A DNA stretch of 64,000 nt from contig JAGCOF010000018.1 in assembly GCA_017645585.1 (NCBI GenBank), forward strand, positions 1 through 64,000. Reading direction: 5' to 3'. Positions 1 to 8,320 of this stretch are shown piece by piece; positions within the stretch are counted from its first letter, which is position 1, and every line of letters starts with the position of its first letter. This stretch comes from Bacteroidales bacterium (GTDB lineage Bacteria > Bacteroidota > Bacteroidia > Bacteroidales > P3). The notes beneath the pieces are model-generated. The model saw only the letters and a program-made list of their open reading frames with translations. It was not told the origin of the DNA and ran no database searches. Made by a program: the position numbers and the translations under genes.

Positions 1-1610
1 AGTCTGCCTTGACCACGGGTTTTGTCAATGGCTACTTGCTCGGCAGCTACCACAAGGGCAAAAGCGAGTTCGCGCTGGAATATACCCTTGGCTACCGCAA
101 CTACGACAGCGTACCCTACGAGCTGGAGGACAGCTACCTCAATTCCGCACGCACCGTCACCCGCAGCCAGCGCACCAACATGCCTTTCTGGTATATCCAG
201 CACACGCTCAATGCCGAGTACACCTACCAGCACGACGACAGCACGATGTTCGTGGCTTCCGTACAGGACGACTTCTTCACCAAGACGCTCGATGCCACAG
301 GGACAATGACCGAAACAGACAACGGCGCTACCACCAATCAGTCGATGCAACAACACAACTATTCAACGGAGAATCTTCCCAAACTCGACCTCTTCTATAC
401 ACACAAGATGCCACACGGCCAGAAGGTGGAGCTGAACGTGGTGGGCGAATATGCTACCGACCGTTATGACAACACGCTGTCCTATACCAGCGGTACCTAT
501 GCCACCTCCATCGATGGCCACGGGTACGCCCTCAGCGGCGAGGGCGTATATAGTGTGCAGATCGGTTCGGCCGAGCTGAGAACCGGCCTCCAATACCAGC
601 ACAACTTCGCCGAAAACGAATACACCCTCTATGGTGTCAAAACCACAATGACCAAAGACAATGCCTATCTCTACGCCGAGGTGCAAGGTATGCTTGGTCA
701 GAAGGTCGGCTACTCTATCGGTACGGGAGCCAAGTTGCTCAACGTCACCGACGGCACCAGCGACCAGCATTACATAAGGAACCTTAGCACCGCACGACTG
801 CAATGGCGAATCAGCCCCCAGTGGTCGCTCACAGCCTCGTCGCAGTTCACGCCAACCTTATCGTCGCTTTCTGCACTCTCGCCTGTATTCCAGCAGACCG
901 ACGACGTGGAGGGCCGGCAGGGCAATCCCGACCTCAAGCCCAGCGAGCTTCTCTCCAACCAGCTGATGTTACGCTATGTCCACCCCAGAGGTTGGTATGC
1001 CGTTGCAACTGCAGGAGCAATGCACCGCTTCCACCCCATCGTTTCCACCTACGCCTACGACCCCTATCGCAACCTCTTCGTTCTTACCTCGCAGAACGCC
1101 GACCTATGGCAATGCCTCTATGCCAACGGTCTGGTAGGAGTGCAGGGGCTATGGAAGTGCCTCAACCTATCACTCAATGGGATGTATCTCCACTACAATT
1201 CCGAGGGAGCTGTTTTCTCTCACACAAAGGATAACTTTACCGCCTCGGCCAATGCCCAGTTCTATTGGAAGAGCCTTGTGGCCGGGGCAAACTTCACGCT
1301 TCTGCCACAGTGGACGCTCTACGGCGAGGATTACACGGTGGCCGAGATGGCGCAGAGCATCTATGTCCAGTACCGCTGGAAGAGTCTCACGGCCATGCTG
1401 ATGTGGCACTGTCCCTTCAATCCCAACGGCTACCGCTACGAGACAGAAGGCCTCAGCACCGTGCATCCCTACAGCCACACCCACTGGACTGCCAACAACG
1501 GCAACATGGTCGTCCTCGGCCTCACCTGGCAGTTGGACTTCGGCCGCCAGTATCGCAAGAGTGAGAAGACCCTCCAGAACGGTGGCTACGACAACGGCAT
1601 GGTGCGTTGA
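1..1610 (+). CDS. TonB-dependent receptor-like outer-membrane beta-barrel, C-terminal part (5' end outside window)
   Basis: The reading frame is open to the first base, so this is the 3' part of a longer gene; the TTG at 9 is not a credible start. The roughly 535 residues seen alternate short hydrophobic/aromatic strands with polar loops, as in outer-membrane barrels. The segment GNPDLKPSE near residue 305 is a hallmark of the C-terminal barrel of TonB-dependent receptors and of the OMP_b-brl_3 family. The protein should sit in the outer membrane; its ligand cannot be told because plug and N-terminus are missing. It ends LDFGRQYRKSEKTLQNGG, with a polar tail after the last strand. No partner gene (SusD-like) is in view. 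The family call is firm, the substrate unknown. Confidence 0.8.
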   Translation, partial: SALTTGFVNGYLLGSYHKGKSEFALEYTLGYRNYDSVPYELEDSYLNSARTVTRSQRTNMPFWYIQHTLNAEYTYQHDDSTMFVASVQDDFFTKTLDATGTMTETDNGATTNQSMQQHNYSTENLPKLDLFYTHKMPHGQKVELNVVGEYATDRYDNTLSYTSGTYATSIDGHGYALSGEGVYSVQIGSAELRTGLQYQHNFAENEYTLYGVKTTMTKDNAYLYAEVQGMLGQKVGYSIGTGAKLLNVTDGTSDQHYIRNLSTARLQWRISPQWSLTASSQFTPTLSSLSALSPVFQQTDDVEGRQGNPDLKPSELLSNQLMLRYVHPRGWYAVATAGAMHRFHPIVSTYAYDPYRNLFVLTSQNADLWQCLYANGLVGVQGLWKCLNLSLNGMYLHYNSEGAVFSHTKDNFTASANAQFYWKSLVAGANFTLLPQWTLYGEDYTVAEMAQSIYVQYRWKSLTAMLMWHCPFNPNGYRYETEGLSTVHPYSHTHWTANNGNMVVLGLTWQLDFGRQYRKSEKTLQNGGYDNGMVR

Positions 1611-1713
1611 GTAAGGACCAAAGAGCCACCACCGCCGAAACATCGCCGACGGATTGTCGAGAGGTTGTTGTAATTTGGAGGTGGTAAATATATGGTTGTT
1701 GCAATAAGAATCG

Positions 1714-1878
1714 GAGATTTTTCTCGGAAGATTTGAAGATTTTCTGACGGAGATTTGAAGATTTTTCTTGGGAGATTTGAAGATTTTCTGACGGAGATTT
1801 GAAGATTTTTCTTGGGAGATTTGAAGATTTTTAGATGAAGAATCGGAGATTTTTCTCGGAAGATTTGAAGATTTTCTG
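1714..1878. repeat. 15-unit direct repeat array phased at exactly 11 bp
   Basis: Fifteen consecutive 11-bp units run without a single slip. Almost all carry AGATTT at the same place and they alternate between forms such as AAGATTTTCTG and ACGGAGATTTG, giving a 22-bp higher-order period. The array fills the middle of the 377-bp spacer 1611-1987, which otherwise shows no gene; 1611-1706 shows nothing recognisable. It ends about 78 bp before the -7 element of the next gene. T-runs phased at 11 bp could bend DNA or present identical faces to a protein. It is not a CRISPR: there are no unique spacers. Confidence 0.9.
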
Positions 1879-1955
1879 AGAATAAGATAATTCAGTTTTT
1901 TGCAGTATAATTAAAAATTCTTATAATAATTTTTCATTACAATTAAAAAAGTTTG

Positions 1956-1963
1956 TATCTTTG
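1956..1963 (+). promoter_or_regulatory. Bacteroidota -7 element (TATCTTTG)
   Basis: Perfect TAnnTTTG box. The -33 region is only T-rich (1931-1934) with no TTTG. Transcription would start near 1968-1970, which rules out the in-frame TTG at 1961 as start of the next gene and supports the ATG at 1988. Confidence 0.75.
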
Positions 1964-1987
1964 CAGTCGGTAAAAGTATGGATAATT

Positions 1988-3118
1988 ATGGTTTACAGAC
2001 TGATTAAAGAACAGATTGACAAACGATTGTATCGTGGAAAGGTTATTATTGTTGTCGGTCCAAGACAGGTGGGAAAGACTACGCTGCTACGGATGCTGAC
2101 GGCAGACTACGACCGGAAGGTGGTGGTATGGAACTGTGACGAGCCTGATGTTAGACGCAAACTCGCAGAACCCACCTCCACACAATTAGGAGCTGAGACT
2201 GCAAATGCAGACTTGATACTGATTGACGAAGCACAGCGTGTACAGAATATCGGTATAACGCTGAAGTTGCTTGTAGACAACTATCCAGAAAAGCAAGTTG
2301 TTGTAACTGGTTCGTCAGCGATAGAACTGTCCAATTCGATTAACGAACCGCTTACAGGTCGCAAATACGAGTATGTGATGTATCCGTTTTCTGCCGAGGA
2401 GCTGATCAGGGAATTTGGAGCAACAGAAGAGCGGCGTAGGCTTGAGCGTAGGCTTATCTACGGTTCATACCCAGAGGTGGTAAATCTTGAAGGAGAGGAG
2501 CGCGAGACGTTGACTAATCTTGTGAGTAGCTACCTTTACAAAGATATTTTCTCATTTCAGGATGTGCGTAAGCCTGAAATAATAGAGCAGCTGTTGCAGG
2601 CCTTGGCATTGCAGGTGGGTAGTGAGGTTTCGTTTAACGAATTGGGGCGGTTGTTGGGATTGACATCCATTACAATACAAAGATATATCGACTTGTTGGA
2701 GAAGTCGTATGTGGTGTTCCATTTGCGTTCGTTCAGTCGTAACGTGCGTAACGAGTTGAAGAAAAGCCGCAAGATTTATTTCTACGACAATGGTGTGCGT
2801 AATGCATTGATTGGCGACTACAAACCATTGGCTTTGCGGAATGACACGGGTGCGTTGTGGGAGAATTACGTTATCAGTGAGCGGATGAAGCATAATGCCT
2901 ATAGTGGTTTCTATGGTAAGAGCTATTTCTGGCGTACGCAACAGCAACAGGAGGTGGATTATCTTGAGGATTACGATGGGGTGCTGCATGCCTATGAGTT
3001 TAAGTGGAATCCAGTGAGACAGCCTCGTCTGACAGATACATTTGCCAAAGGCTATCCTGACCATACTTTTTTTGTGGTTACTCCGGAGAACTATCAGGAC
3101 TTTGTTTGTGGGCGATAA
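1988..3118 (+). CDS. ATP-binding protein, AAA+ ATPase with DUF4143 domain
   Basis: A 376-residue protein of the common prokaryotic AAA_14/DUF4143 family. Walker A is GPRQVGKT (about residues 24-31), Walker B is LILIDEAQ (about 76-83). A winged-helix-like region (QRYIDLLEKSYVVFHLRSF) and a nuclease-like C-terminal DUF4143 region (EVDYLEDYDGVLHAYEFKW) follow. The function of the family is unsettled; roles in DNA transactions or toxin-antitoxin-like behaviour have been suggested. The start was chosen at 1988 because the upstream TTG overlaps the promoter. The gene is single, visibly richer in A+T than pheT next to it, and flanked by its own promoter and repeats, which fits recent transfer; that last point is inference. 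Confidence 0.85.
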   Translation: MVYRLIKEQIDKRLYRGKVIIVVGPRQVGKTTLLRMLTADYDRKVVVWNCDEPDVRRKLAEPTSTQLGAETANADLILIDEAQRVQNIGITLKLLVDNYPEKQVVVTGSSAIELSNSINEPLTGRKYEYVMYPFSAEELIREFGATEERRRLERRLIYGSYPEVVNLEGEERETLTNLVSSYLYKDIFSFQDVRKPEIIEQLLQALALQVGSEVSFNELGRLLGLTSITIQRYIDLLEKSYVVFHLRSFSRNVRNELKKSRKIYFYDNGVRNALIGDYKPLALRNDTGALWENYVISERMKHNAYSGFYGKSYFWRTQQQQEVDYLEDYDGVLHAYEFKWNPVRQPRLTDTFAKGYPDHTFFVVTPENYQDFVCGR

Positions 3119-3125
3119 AAAACTC

Positions 3126-3156
3126 TTTGCTGTTTTCGGAATAATTAGTATCTTTG
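3126..3156 (+). promoter_or_regulatory. Promoter of pheT (TTTG-N19-TATCTTTG)
   Basis: TTTG at 3126-3129 and TATCTTTG at 3149-3156, 19 bp apart, match the Bacteroidota consensus. The start codon is at 3206, leaving a leader of about 43 nt with no evident attenuator. Confidence 0.85.
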
Positions 3157-3205
3157 CAGTTTGAATATAAATAGTATATTTTATTGATAATAAACTGATA
3201 CATAT

Positions 3206-5683
3206 ATGAATATTTCGTTTGATTGGCTTAAACAGTATGTGGATATTGAGGGGATGACTCCTCAGGAACTTGACGATTTGCTGACCTTTTCCGGTTTGGA
3301 GGTGGACAGCAAGGAGAAGGTGGAGACCATCAAGGGCGGTCTGGAGCATGTGGTGATAGCGCAGGTGCTTACCTGCGAGCCGCACCCCGACAGCGACCAC
3401 CTGCACCTGACCACCGTCGACGTGGGCGGCGAGCGTCCGCTGAATATCGTCTGCGGCGCCCCCAACGTGGCCGCCGGCCAGAAGGTGGTGTGCGCCCAGA
3501 TAGGCACCAAGATCTACACCTCGGATACCGAATACTACGAGATTAAGAAAGGCAAGCTGCGCGGCGCCGTCAGCGAGGGTATGCTCTGCGCTGCCGACGA
3601 GCTGCAGCTCGGCACCGACCACGCCGGCATCATGGTGCTGCCCGACGACGCCCCCGTGGGAATGCCCGCCAAGGAGTACTTCCACGTGCAGGACGACTGT
3701 CTGCTCGAGGTGGCCATCACCGCCAACCGCATGGACGCCATCTCACATATCGGCGTGGCCCGCGACGTGGTGGCAGTGAGAAATACCCGCGAGGGAAAGA
3801 ATCTGGCCATCAAATGGCCAGAAGTGGAAAGTGGAGAGTGGAAAGAGGAAAGCGATAAGCAGATAAAGGTGACCGTTGAGGAGCCCGACCTCTGCCCTCG
3901 CTATACCGGTATCACGCTGCGCAATGTGAAGGTAGGGGAGAGCCCCGAGTGGCTGCAGAACCGCCTGCGCACCGTGGGCTTGCGTCCCATCAACAACGTG
4001 GTAGATGTGACCAACTTCGTCATGATGGAGGTGGGTCAGCCGCTACATGCCTTCGATGCCGACCAGATTGCCGGCGGCCACGTCATCGTGAAGCGCCTGC
4101 CGCAGGGCACCAAGTTCGTTACCCTCGACGGCGTAGAGCGCACCCTCGACGCCCGCGACTTGATGATCTGCAATGAGCAGGAAGGCATGTGCATCGCCGG
4201 TGTCTTCGGCGGCTTGAAGAGCGGCACCACGATGGAAACCAAGAACGTCTTCCTTGAGAGCGCCTTCTTCAACCCCGTGAGCATCCGCAAGACCAGCCAG
4301 CGCCACACCTTGAAGACCGACGCCAGCTACCGCTACGAGCGCACCTGCGACCCCAATATCACCGAGTGGGCCCTGCGCCGCGCCGTGAAGCTCATCCAGG
4401 AGCTCGCCGGCGGCGAGATATGCGGCAGCATGGTGGACCTCTACCCGAAGCCCATCGAGCGTCCGACGGTGGAGGTGAACTTCCGCCGCATGTTCGACCT
4501 TATCGGTCAGGACATCCCGCTGGAGGCCGTCCGCACCGCCCTCACCTCGCTGGATATCGAGATTGTCAGCGAGACCGCCGAAGGCATGACGCTGAAGGTG
4601 CCCACCTGCAAGGCCGACGTCACCCGCGAGTGCGACATCGTGGAGGAAATCATGCGCATCTACGGCTACAACAACATCCATTTCGACGAACGCCTCAGCA
4701 GCTGCCTGTCGTATGGCAAGAAGCCCGACCCGCGCAAGCTGAAGAATGCCGTCAGCGACTACCTTACCGACAACGGCTTCAGCGAGATTATGAACAACTC
4801 GCTGACCAAGAGCGAATACTACGACAACAATGCCGACTTCGACCCGAAGCGCAATGTCGTTATCCTCAACCCCCTCAGCAAGGAGCTCAACGTGATGCGC
4901 CAGACGCTGCTCTACAGCGGCCTCGAGTGCATCGCTCGCAACCTCAATTACAAAATCAAGGACCAGAAACTCTATGAGTTCGGCCGCAGCTATGTGAAGA
5001 ACGAGGTGGAAGACGAGGCGCTGCCCGTTACCAAGAAATACACCGAGACACAACATGTCAGCCTCTTCCTCACCGGCGACCTGATGCCTGAAAGTTGGAA
5101 GCAGAAGAGCCCCGAAGCCGATTTCTACTACCTTAAGGCCTATGTGGGCAACATCCTCGGCCGTATGCGCGTCAATATGAGCCGTGTGGAGGTCAAGCCC
5201 ACCGCCTTGCACTACTATGCCGAAGGCCTCGACTTTGTCATGCGCGACAGCAAGAAGCTGCTCGGTAGCATTGGCCGCCTGAGCCGTGAGGTGCTCCGCA
5301 AGATGGACATCAAGCAGGATGTCTACCACGCCGACCTCAATTGGGATTTGCTCCTCAAACTCTACCCCTCGAAAGAGGTGCAGTACGAAGAGGTGGCCAA
5401 GTTCCCCGAGGTGCGTCGCGATCTGGCTTTGGTGCTCGACAAGAAGGTGACCTTCGCCGAAATCGAACAGGCCGCCCGCAGCGCCGAGAAGCGTCTGCTC
5501 AAAGCGGTGTCGCTCTTCGACGTCTACGAAGGCAAGGGTATCGCCGCTGGCTTCAAGTCGTATGCAGTCAGCTTCATCCTGCAAGACAAGGAGAAGACCC
5601 TCAACGACAAACTCATCGAGGCCACTATGTCCAAAATCCAGAAGACCCTCGAGACGCAGCTCGGTGCCAAGATACGTGGATAG
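3206..5683 (+). CDS. pheT: Phenylalanine--tRNA ligase subunit beta
   Basis: 825 residues, normal for bacterial PheT, which with PheS forms the alpha2-beta2 enzyme charging tRNA-Phe. In order: N-terminal start (MNISFDWLKQYVDIEG), tRNA-binding OB fold (about 40-150), B3/B4 domain carrying RPINNVVDVTNFVMMEVGQP, B5 domain, catalytic-like core, and the C-terminal anticodon-binding FDX-ACB domain (KFPEVRRDLALVLDKKVTF). pheS is not in the window, so the subunits are encoded apart. A short charged stretch (about 206-215) between the OB fold and B3/B4 is encoded by a heptamer array (3823-3850) and looks like an in-frame insertion in a surface linker. Confidence 0.97.
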   Translation: MNISFDWLKQYVDIEGMTPQELDDLLTFSGLEVDSKEKVETIKGGLEHVVIAQVLTCEPHPDSDHLHLTTVDVGGERPLNIVCGAPNVAAGQKVVCAQIGTKIYTSDTEYYEIKKGKLRGAVSEGMLCAADELQLGTDHAGIMVLPDDAPVGMPAKEYFHVQDDCLLEVAITANRMDAISHIGVARDVVAVRNTREGKNLAIKWPEVESGEWKEESDKQIKVTVEEPDLCPRYTGITLRNVKVGESPEWLQNRLRTVGLRPINNVVDVTNFVMMEVGQPLHAFDADQIAGGHVIVKRLPQGTKFVTLDGVERTLDARDLMICNEQEGMCIAGVFGGLKSGTTMETKNVFLESAFFNPVSIRKTSQRHTLKTDASYRYERTCDPNITEWALRRAVKLIQELAGGEICGSMVDLYPKPIERPTVEVNFRRMFDLIGQDIPLEAVRTALTSLDIEIVSETAEGMTLKVPTCKADVTRECDIVEEIMRIYGYNNIHFDERLSSCLSYGKKPDPRKLKNAVSDYLTDNGFSEIMNNSLTKSEYYDNNADFDPKRNVVILNPLSKELNVMRQTLLYSGLECIARNLNYKIKDQKLYEFGRSYVKNEVEDEALPVTKKYTETQHVSLFLTGDLMPESWKQKSPEADFYYLKAYVGNILGRMRVNMSRVEVKPTALHYYAEGLDFVMRDSKKLLGSIGRLSREVLRKMDIKQDVYHADLNWDLLLKLYPSKEVQYEEVAKFPEVRRDLALVLDKKVTFAEIEQAARSAEKRLLKAVSLFDVYEGKGIAAGFKSYAVSFILQDKEKTLNDKLIEATMSKIQKTLETQLGAKIRG
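3823..3850 (+). repeat. In-frame heptamer array inside pheT
   Basis: Four adjacent 7-nt units (AGTGGAA, AGTGGAG, AGTGGAA, AGAGGAA). They encode part of a Glu/Ser/Lys-rich linker. The same AGTGGAA heptamer in reverse complement recurs inside mfd at 63786-63813. Confidence 0.85.
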
Positions 5684-5687
5684 CGTA

Positions 5688-5882
5688 GAGCCCGGTAAGG
5701 GCGATAGTTATTAGCCGTGGGCGTGAGCCCACGGGACAGGTAATACCCAACAATTAGAGCCCCGTAGGGGCGGCACAAACCATCATCGGAAGGTGTCGCC
5801 CCTACGGGGCTCAAAATATTCTCTCGTTTTTATTCCGTGGGCTCATGCCCACGGCTAACCACTACTGCCCCTGCGGGGCTGT
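5688..5882. repeat. Composite intergenic palindromic element (GAGCCCCGTAGGGGCG family)
   Basis: After pheT come, in order: GAGCCCGGTAAGGGCGA (5688-5704), the palindrome CCGTGGGCgtgaGCCCACGG (5715-5734), GAGCCCCGTAGGGGCGG (5757-5773), its inverted partner TGTCGCCCCTACGGGGCTC (5794-5812), a second CCGTGGGC/GCCCACGG hairpin (5835-5854), and a diverged inverted copy near 5866-5882. The two modules are interleaved and mirror-imaged, so transcripts could fold into nested hairpins and may terminate pheT. Two further GAGCCCCGTA copies lie at 16677-16755. Confidence 0.85.
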
Positions 5883-5917
5883 TTTTGCGATACCTTGTTT
5901 CAATTTTAAAACAGACT

Positions 5918-5977
5918 TGCGACACTCTTTTTGGCCATTTTCAAAATCAATTGGGCTTTGCGACACTCTTTTTGGCC
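5918..5977. repeat. Two 19-nt direct repeats, 40 bp apart
   Basis: TGCGACACTCTTTTTGGCC occurs at 5918-5936 and again at 5959-5977. It lies downstream of the zinc-ribbon gene on the minus strand. No function is recognised. Confidence 0.8.
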
Positions 5978-6027
5978 GTTAAAAAAACTTCTTTTGCTAT
6001 ATAAAGCCAATTGTGTAGGATGTTGTT

Positions 6028-6483
6028 TTATTTTTTGCGTGTGTTGTATTCGATCTTCGATAATAGAATAATGATAACCCATGGGAATATACCGATTATA
6101 CACCCAATAGAATATGGTAGCAGTTCTTTTTCATCACCGACTAGTGCGACAAGCAGTAATAATACACTGGCTGCAAGTTGTAGTATAATCATAACCACGG
6201 CAAAGATGTACCACCCACCAGTTTCGGATACTTCTTTGTCTATGTGCTTTGTGGGAGTGCTTTTTTCTTCTGGGTTCTGTATTGGTATTTCAATCTCTTC
6301 TACCTTTGAGCCACAGAAAGCACATTTTTCCATTGGCTCAGAATAAACCATACAACAATTTTTGTTTGAACACACATACTGTTTCATGGTATTGTTGGGT
6401 TTAAATCCACAATGAGGGCATTTGTCGAACGCTTGGTCATTGTACTGTTTTCCACAAGAAGAACAATTAATAAAATGTGCCAT
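6028..6483 (-). CDS. Zinc-ribbon protein with two membrane segments
   Basis: 151 residues. Two CxxC zinc-ribbon knuckles at the N-terminus (Cys7/10 and Cys22/25, then CSNKNCC at 38-44 and CAFC at 54-57) suggest two rubredoxin-like ribbons. An acidic linker and two hydrophobic helices (about 92-112 and 122-142) follow, ending in a basic tail. Such zinc-ribbon membrane proteins are common in Bacteroidota and uncharacterised. The gene is less GC-rich than its neighbours. Its start is about 50 nt downstream of the candidate structured RNA at 6532-6718, so it may be expressed by read-through from that promoter. Confidence 0.75.
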   Translation of the reverse strand: MAHFINCSSCGKQYNDQAFDKCPHCGFKPNNTMKQYVCSNKNCCMVYSEPMEKCAFCGSKVEEIEIPIQNPEEKSTPTKHIDKEVSETGGWYIFAVVMIILQLAASVLLLLVALVGDEKELLPYSIGCIIGIFPWVIIILLSKIEYNTRKK

Positions 6484-6531
6484 CTGTTACTTTGTTTTAT
6501 TCCGCCCTCCCGCGCCCCGTTGAGCAATAGT

Positions 6532-6718
6532 ATAAAAGAAGCGTGGCGCCGTATGCCGCTTCCTGCAAAGAGGTCCTAGGAATAACCTTGTAATGAGAAG
6601 ATGCAATAAGCCCACGCTAAAACGCGAAAGCCATTACACTGATTCTGCATTACTGTGGAATTTCCTAGGTTCCTTTGCACAGAACGCGTATAACGCTTCA
6701 CGATTTCCTTTGAAATCG
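6532..6718 (-). ncRNA. Candidate rod-shaped structured RNA (6S-like architecture)
   Basis: On the minus strand a consensus promoter (6723-6754) is followed by a leader hairpin GATTTCaaagGAAATC and then a long imperfect fold-back. I can pair by eye GAAGCG/CGCTTC (outer end), TGCAAAGG/CCTCTTTGCA, CCTAGGAA/TTCCTAGG, GTAATGcAGAA/TTCTCATTAC, TGTAAT/ATTGCA and GCTTTCGC/GCGTGGGC, closed by GTTTTA. The rod covers 6701-6538 and is followed by TTTTAT. Length about 185 nt, paired ends and internal loops resemble 6S RNA, and the TTTGCA in the duplex echoes the Bacteroidota -7 box. Alternatives are a palindromic miniature element or a 5' leader of the zinc-ribbon gene. It is not a tRNA, tmRNA, RNase P or SRP RNA by visible motifs. 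It fills most of the 387-bp spacer 6484-6870. Confidence 0.45.
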
Positions 6719-6722
6719 ACTG

Positions 6723-6754
6723 CAAAGATACGACATTTCTGTCACGTGGCCAAA
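6723..6754 (-). promoter_or_regulatory. Minus-strand promoter (TTTG-N20-TATCTTTG)
   Basis: On the minus strand TTTG (6754-6751) and TATCTTTG (6730-6723) are 20 bp apart, a full consensus. The expected start point near 6717 is the first base of the structured RNA, not the coding gene, which begins 235 nt later. Confidence 0.8.
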
Positions 6755-6870
6755 TTTATTTTCTCTGGAGGGCAGAAGTGGGGCAATAACCCAAGGGTAT
6801 TTACGTTAATTAACGAGAACAATTTACGAGAATTAACGGAGATTATCGGTAATTGACGTTTAGGTAGAAC

Positions 6871-7386
6871 ATGAAAGGCTTGGAGCAATATGATGTGAAG
6901 CTGCTGCTGGCGCTGGTGAAGAGTGTCGGGGGAAGGACCGACTTCTTCAAGGTGCTGGTGGAGGGGCCGCACCCCGAGCTGGCGGCTTTCAGCAACGCCA
7001 TACGCGGCGACGACGACGCCATGGTGTGGCTCTTCAAGCACGACTTTGCCTGGCTGGCCATCCTCAGCAACGCCTGCGACGGCGACAAACGTGCCATCGA
7101 GTGGGTGGGGCAGGCGCTGCCGAAAGTGAACCTGATGTATGCCCTCGCCGTGAAGCGCAATGCGGAGGCTATCAAGTGGCTATATGCCAACAAGCAAGAT
7201 ATATTCCTTATGTTGGCCCGCGAGACGGAGAAGTTCCTCGACTACCAGGAGAAAGAGTATGCCTGGCCTTACGTGATGCACTTCGGCGGCCACCACCGCG
7301 CCATCACGCAATTGGAAGAGTGGAAACAAAAAGATAACAACAATGATACAGAAGAAAGACAACAGCAAGACGCCGCGGAGTGCTAA
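6871..7386 (+). CDS. Hypothetical protein upstream of rluB
   Basis: 171 residues, soluble, with no signal peptide. Segments such as RGDDDAMVWLFKHDFAWLAIL and LMYALAVKRNAEAIKWLY look like repeated helical pairs (about 45-75 and 95-125), perhaps degenerate ankyrin- or TPR-like helices. The C-terminus is Gln/Asp/Glu rich (KDNNNDTEERQQQDAAEC). Its last 44 nt overlap rluB in another frame, so the two are probably co-expressed. I do not recognise a named family. Confidence 0.7.
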   Translation: MKGLEQYDVKLLLALVKSVGGRTDFFKVLVEGPHPELAAFSNAIRGDDDAMVWLFKHDFAWLAILSNACDGDKRAIEWVGQALPKVNLMYALAVKRNAEAIKWLYANKQDIFLMLARETEKFLDYQEKEYAWPYVMHFGGHHRAITQLEEWKQKDNNNDTEERQQQDAAEC

Positions 7387-8308
7387 ATCTCCCGTCTCCG
7401 GCGAAATCCATAAATCCAGGAAGCCATCAACAGTGGATTCCCGCGAAACAGGCAGAAGGAAATCTACCGCCTCTGGCGAGACCCATAAATCCAAGAAGTC
7501 AGGATCTATGGATTTCCGCGCAGCGGGGAGAAAAAGGACTGCCACACCGAAGAAGACCGCTCCGCAAAAACCCAAGGAGCCCCATGCCGAGGGTGCCATG
7601 CGCCTCAACAAGTACATCGCCCATGCCGGCATCTGCTCGCGCCGCGAGGCCGACGAGCTCATCGCCGCCGGCAGTGTGAAGGTCAACGGCAAGGTGGTCA
7701 CCGAGATGGGCTACCAGGTGATGCCGGGCGACGAGGTGCAGTACGGCGGCGAGAAGCTCCGCAGCGAGCGCCTGCGCTACTTCCTCCTTAACAAGCCCAA
7801 AGGCTTCATCACCACCACCGACGACCCGCAGGAGCGCCGCACGGTGATGATGCTCATGGACGGCTGCTGCGCCGAGCGCATCTATCCCGTCGGCCGCCTC
7901 GACCGCGCCACCACCGGCCTGCTGCTCTTCACCAACGACGGCGAGCTGGCCAAGAAGCTGACGCACCCCTCCACGCAGGTCTATAAGATATATCAGGTGG
8001 AGCTCAACAAGCCCGTCACCAAGGAGGATATGAAGAAGCTCCTCGAAGGCATCGAGCTGGAGGACGGCCCCATGCATGTCGATGACATACAGTATGCCGC
8101 CGTCGGCAAGACCATCGACAAGCGCATCGTGGGCGTCGAGCTGCACAGCGGCCGCAACCGCATCGTGCGCCGCCTCTTCGAAGCCCTTGGCTACGAGGTT
8201 CACAAGCTCGACCGCACCACCTTCGCCGGCCTCACCAAGAAGGACCTCCCCCGCGGCCGCTGGCGTGAGCTGACAGAGAAAGAAGTCGGTTACCTCAAAA
8301 TGATATAA
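7343..8308 (+). CDS. rluB: rRNA pseudouridine synthase, RsuA/RluB type
   Basis: 321 residues. An S4 RNA-binding domain (about 86-140, MRLNKYIAHAGICSRREAD) precedes the pseudouridine synthase domain with the catalytic motif GRLDRATTG (Asp187). RluB-type enzymes modify 23S rRNA near the peptidyl-transferase centre; RsuA would modify 16S rRNA, and sequence alone does not settle which. The first 80 residues are a basic, low-complexity extension (Lys/Ser/Arg/Thr) as often seen in Bacteroidota homologues, but here encoded by copies of an intergenic repeat (about 7386-7530). The start ATG lies inside the upstream gene. Confidence 0.88.
   Translation: MIQKKDNSKTPRSAKSPVSGEIHKSRKPSTVDSRETGRRKSTASGETHKSKKSGSMDFRAAGRKRTATPKKTAPQKPKEPHAEGAMRLNKYIAHAGICSRREADELIAAGSVKVNGKVVTEMGYQVMPGDEVQYGGEKLRSERLRYFLLNKPKGFITTTDDPQERRTVMMLMDGCCAERIYPVGRLDRATTGLLLFTNDGELAKKLTHPSTQVYKIYQVELNKPVTKEDMKKLLEGIELEDGPMHVDDIQYAAVGKTIDKRIVGVELHSGRNRIVRRLFEALGYEVHKLDRTTFAGLTKKDLPRGRWRELTEKEVGYLKMI
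7386..7530 (+). repeat. Intergenic-type repeat embedded in the rluB N-terminal extension
   Basis: Two aligned copies, CCGTCTCCGGCGAAATCC with following ATAAATCC and CCGCCTCTGGCGAGACCC with following ATAAATCC, plus inverted relatives GGATTCCCGCG and GGATTTCCGCG. The spacer at 35165-35240 contains CCGCCTACGGCGGAAATCC with following TGTAAATC, clearly the same family in non-coding DNA. Confidence 0.75.
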
Positions 8309-8320
8309 TCGCTCAAAACG

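Noticed and set aside
1714..1878. CRISPR array
   Set aside because: Units are contiguous 11-mers with no unique spacers and no cas genes nearby.
1961..1987. TTG start for the DUF4143 ATPase
   Set aside because: It lies within the -7 promoter element, upstream of the expected transcription start.
4043..5584. 513-codon minus-strand frame inside pheT
   Set aside because: Shadow of pheT; no similarity to any family, composition typical of antisense GC-rich frames.
5524..5814. 96-codon minus-strand frame over the intergenic repeat after pheT
   Set aside because: It is composed of the palindromic repeat and pheT antisense; such frames recur wherever the repeat occurs.
6593..6856. 87-codon plus-strand frame
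   Set aside because: It covers the minus-strand promoter and structured RNA; no ribosome-site, composition or family support.
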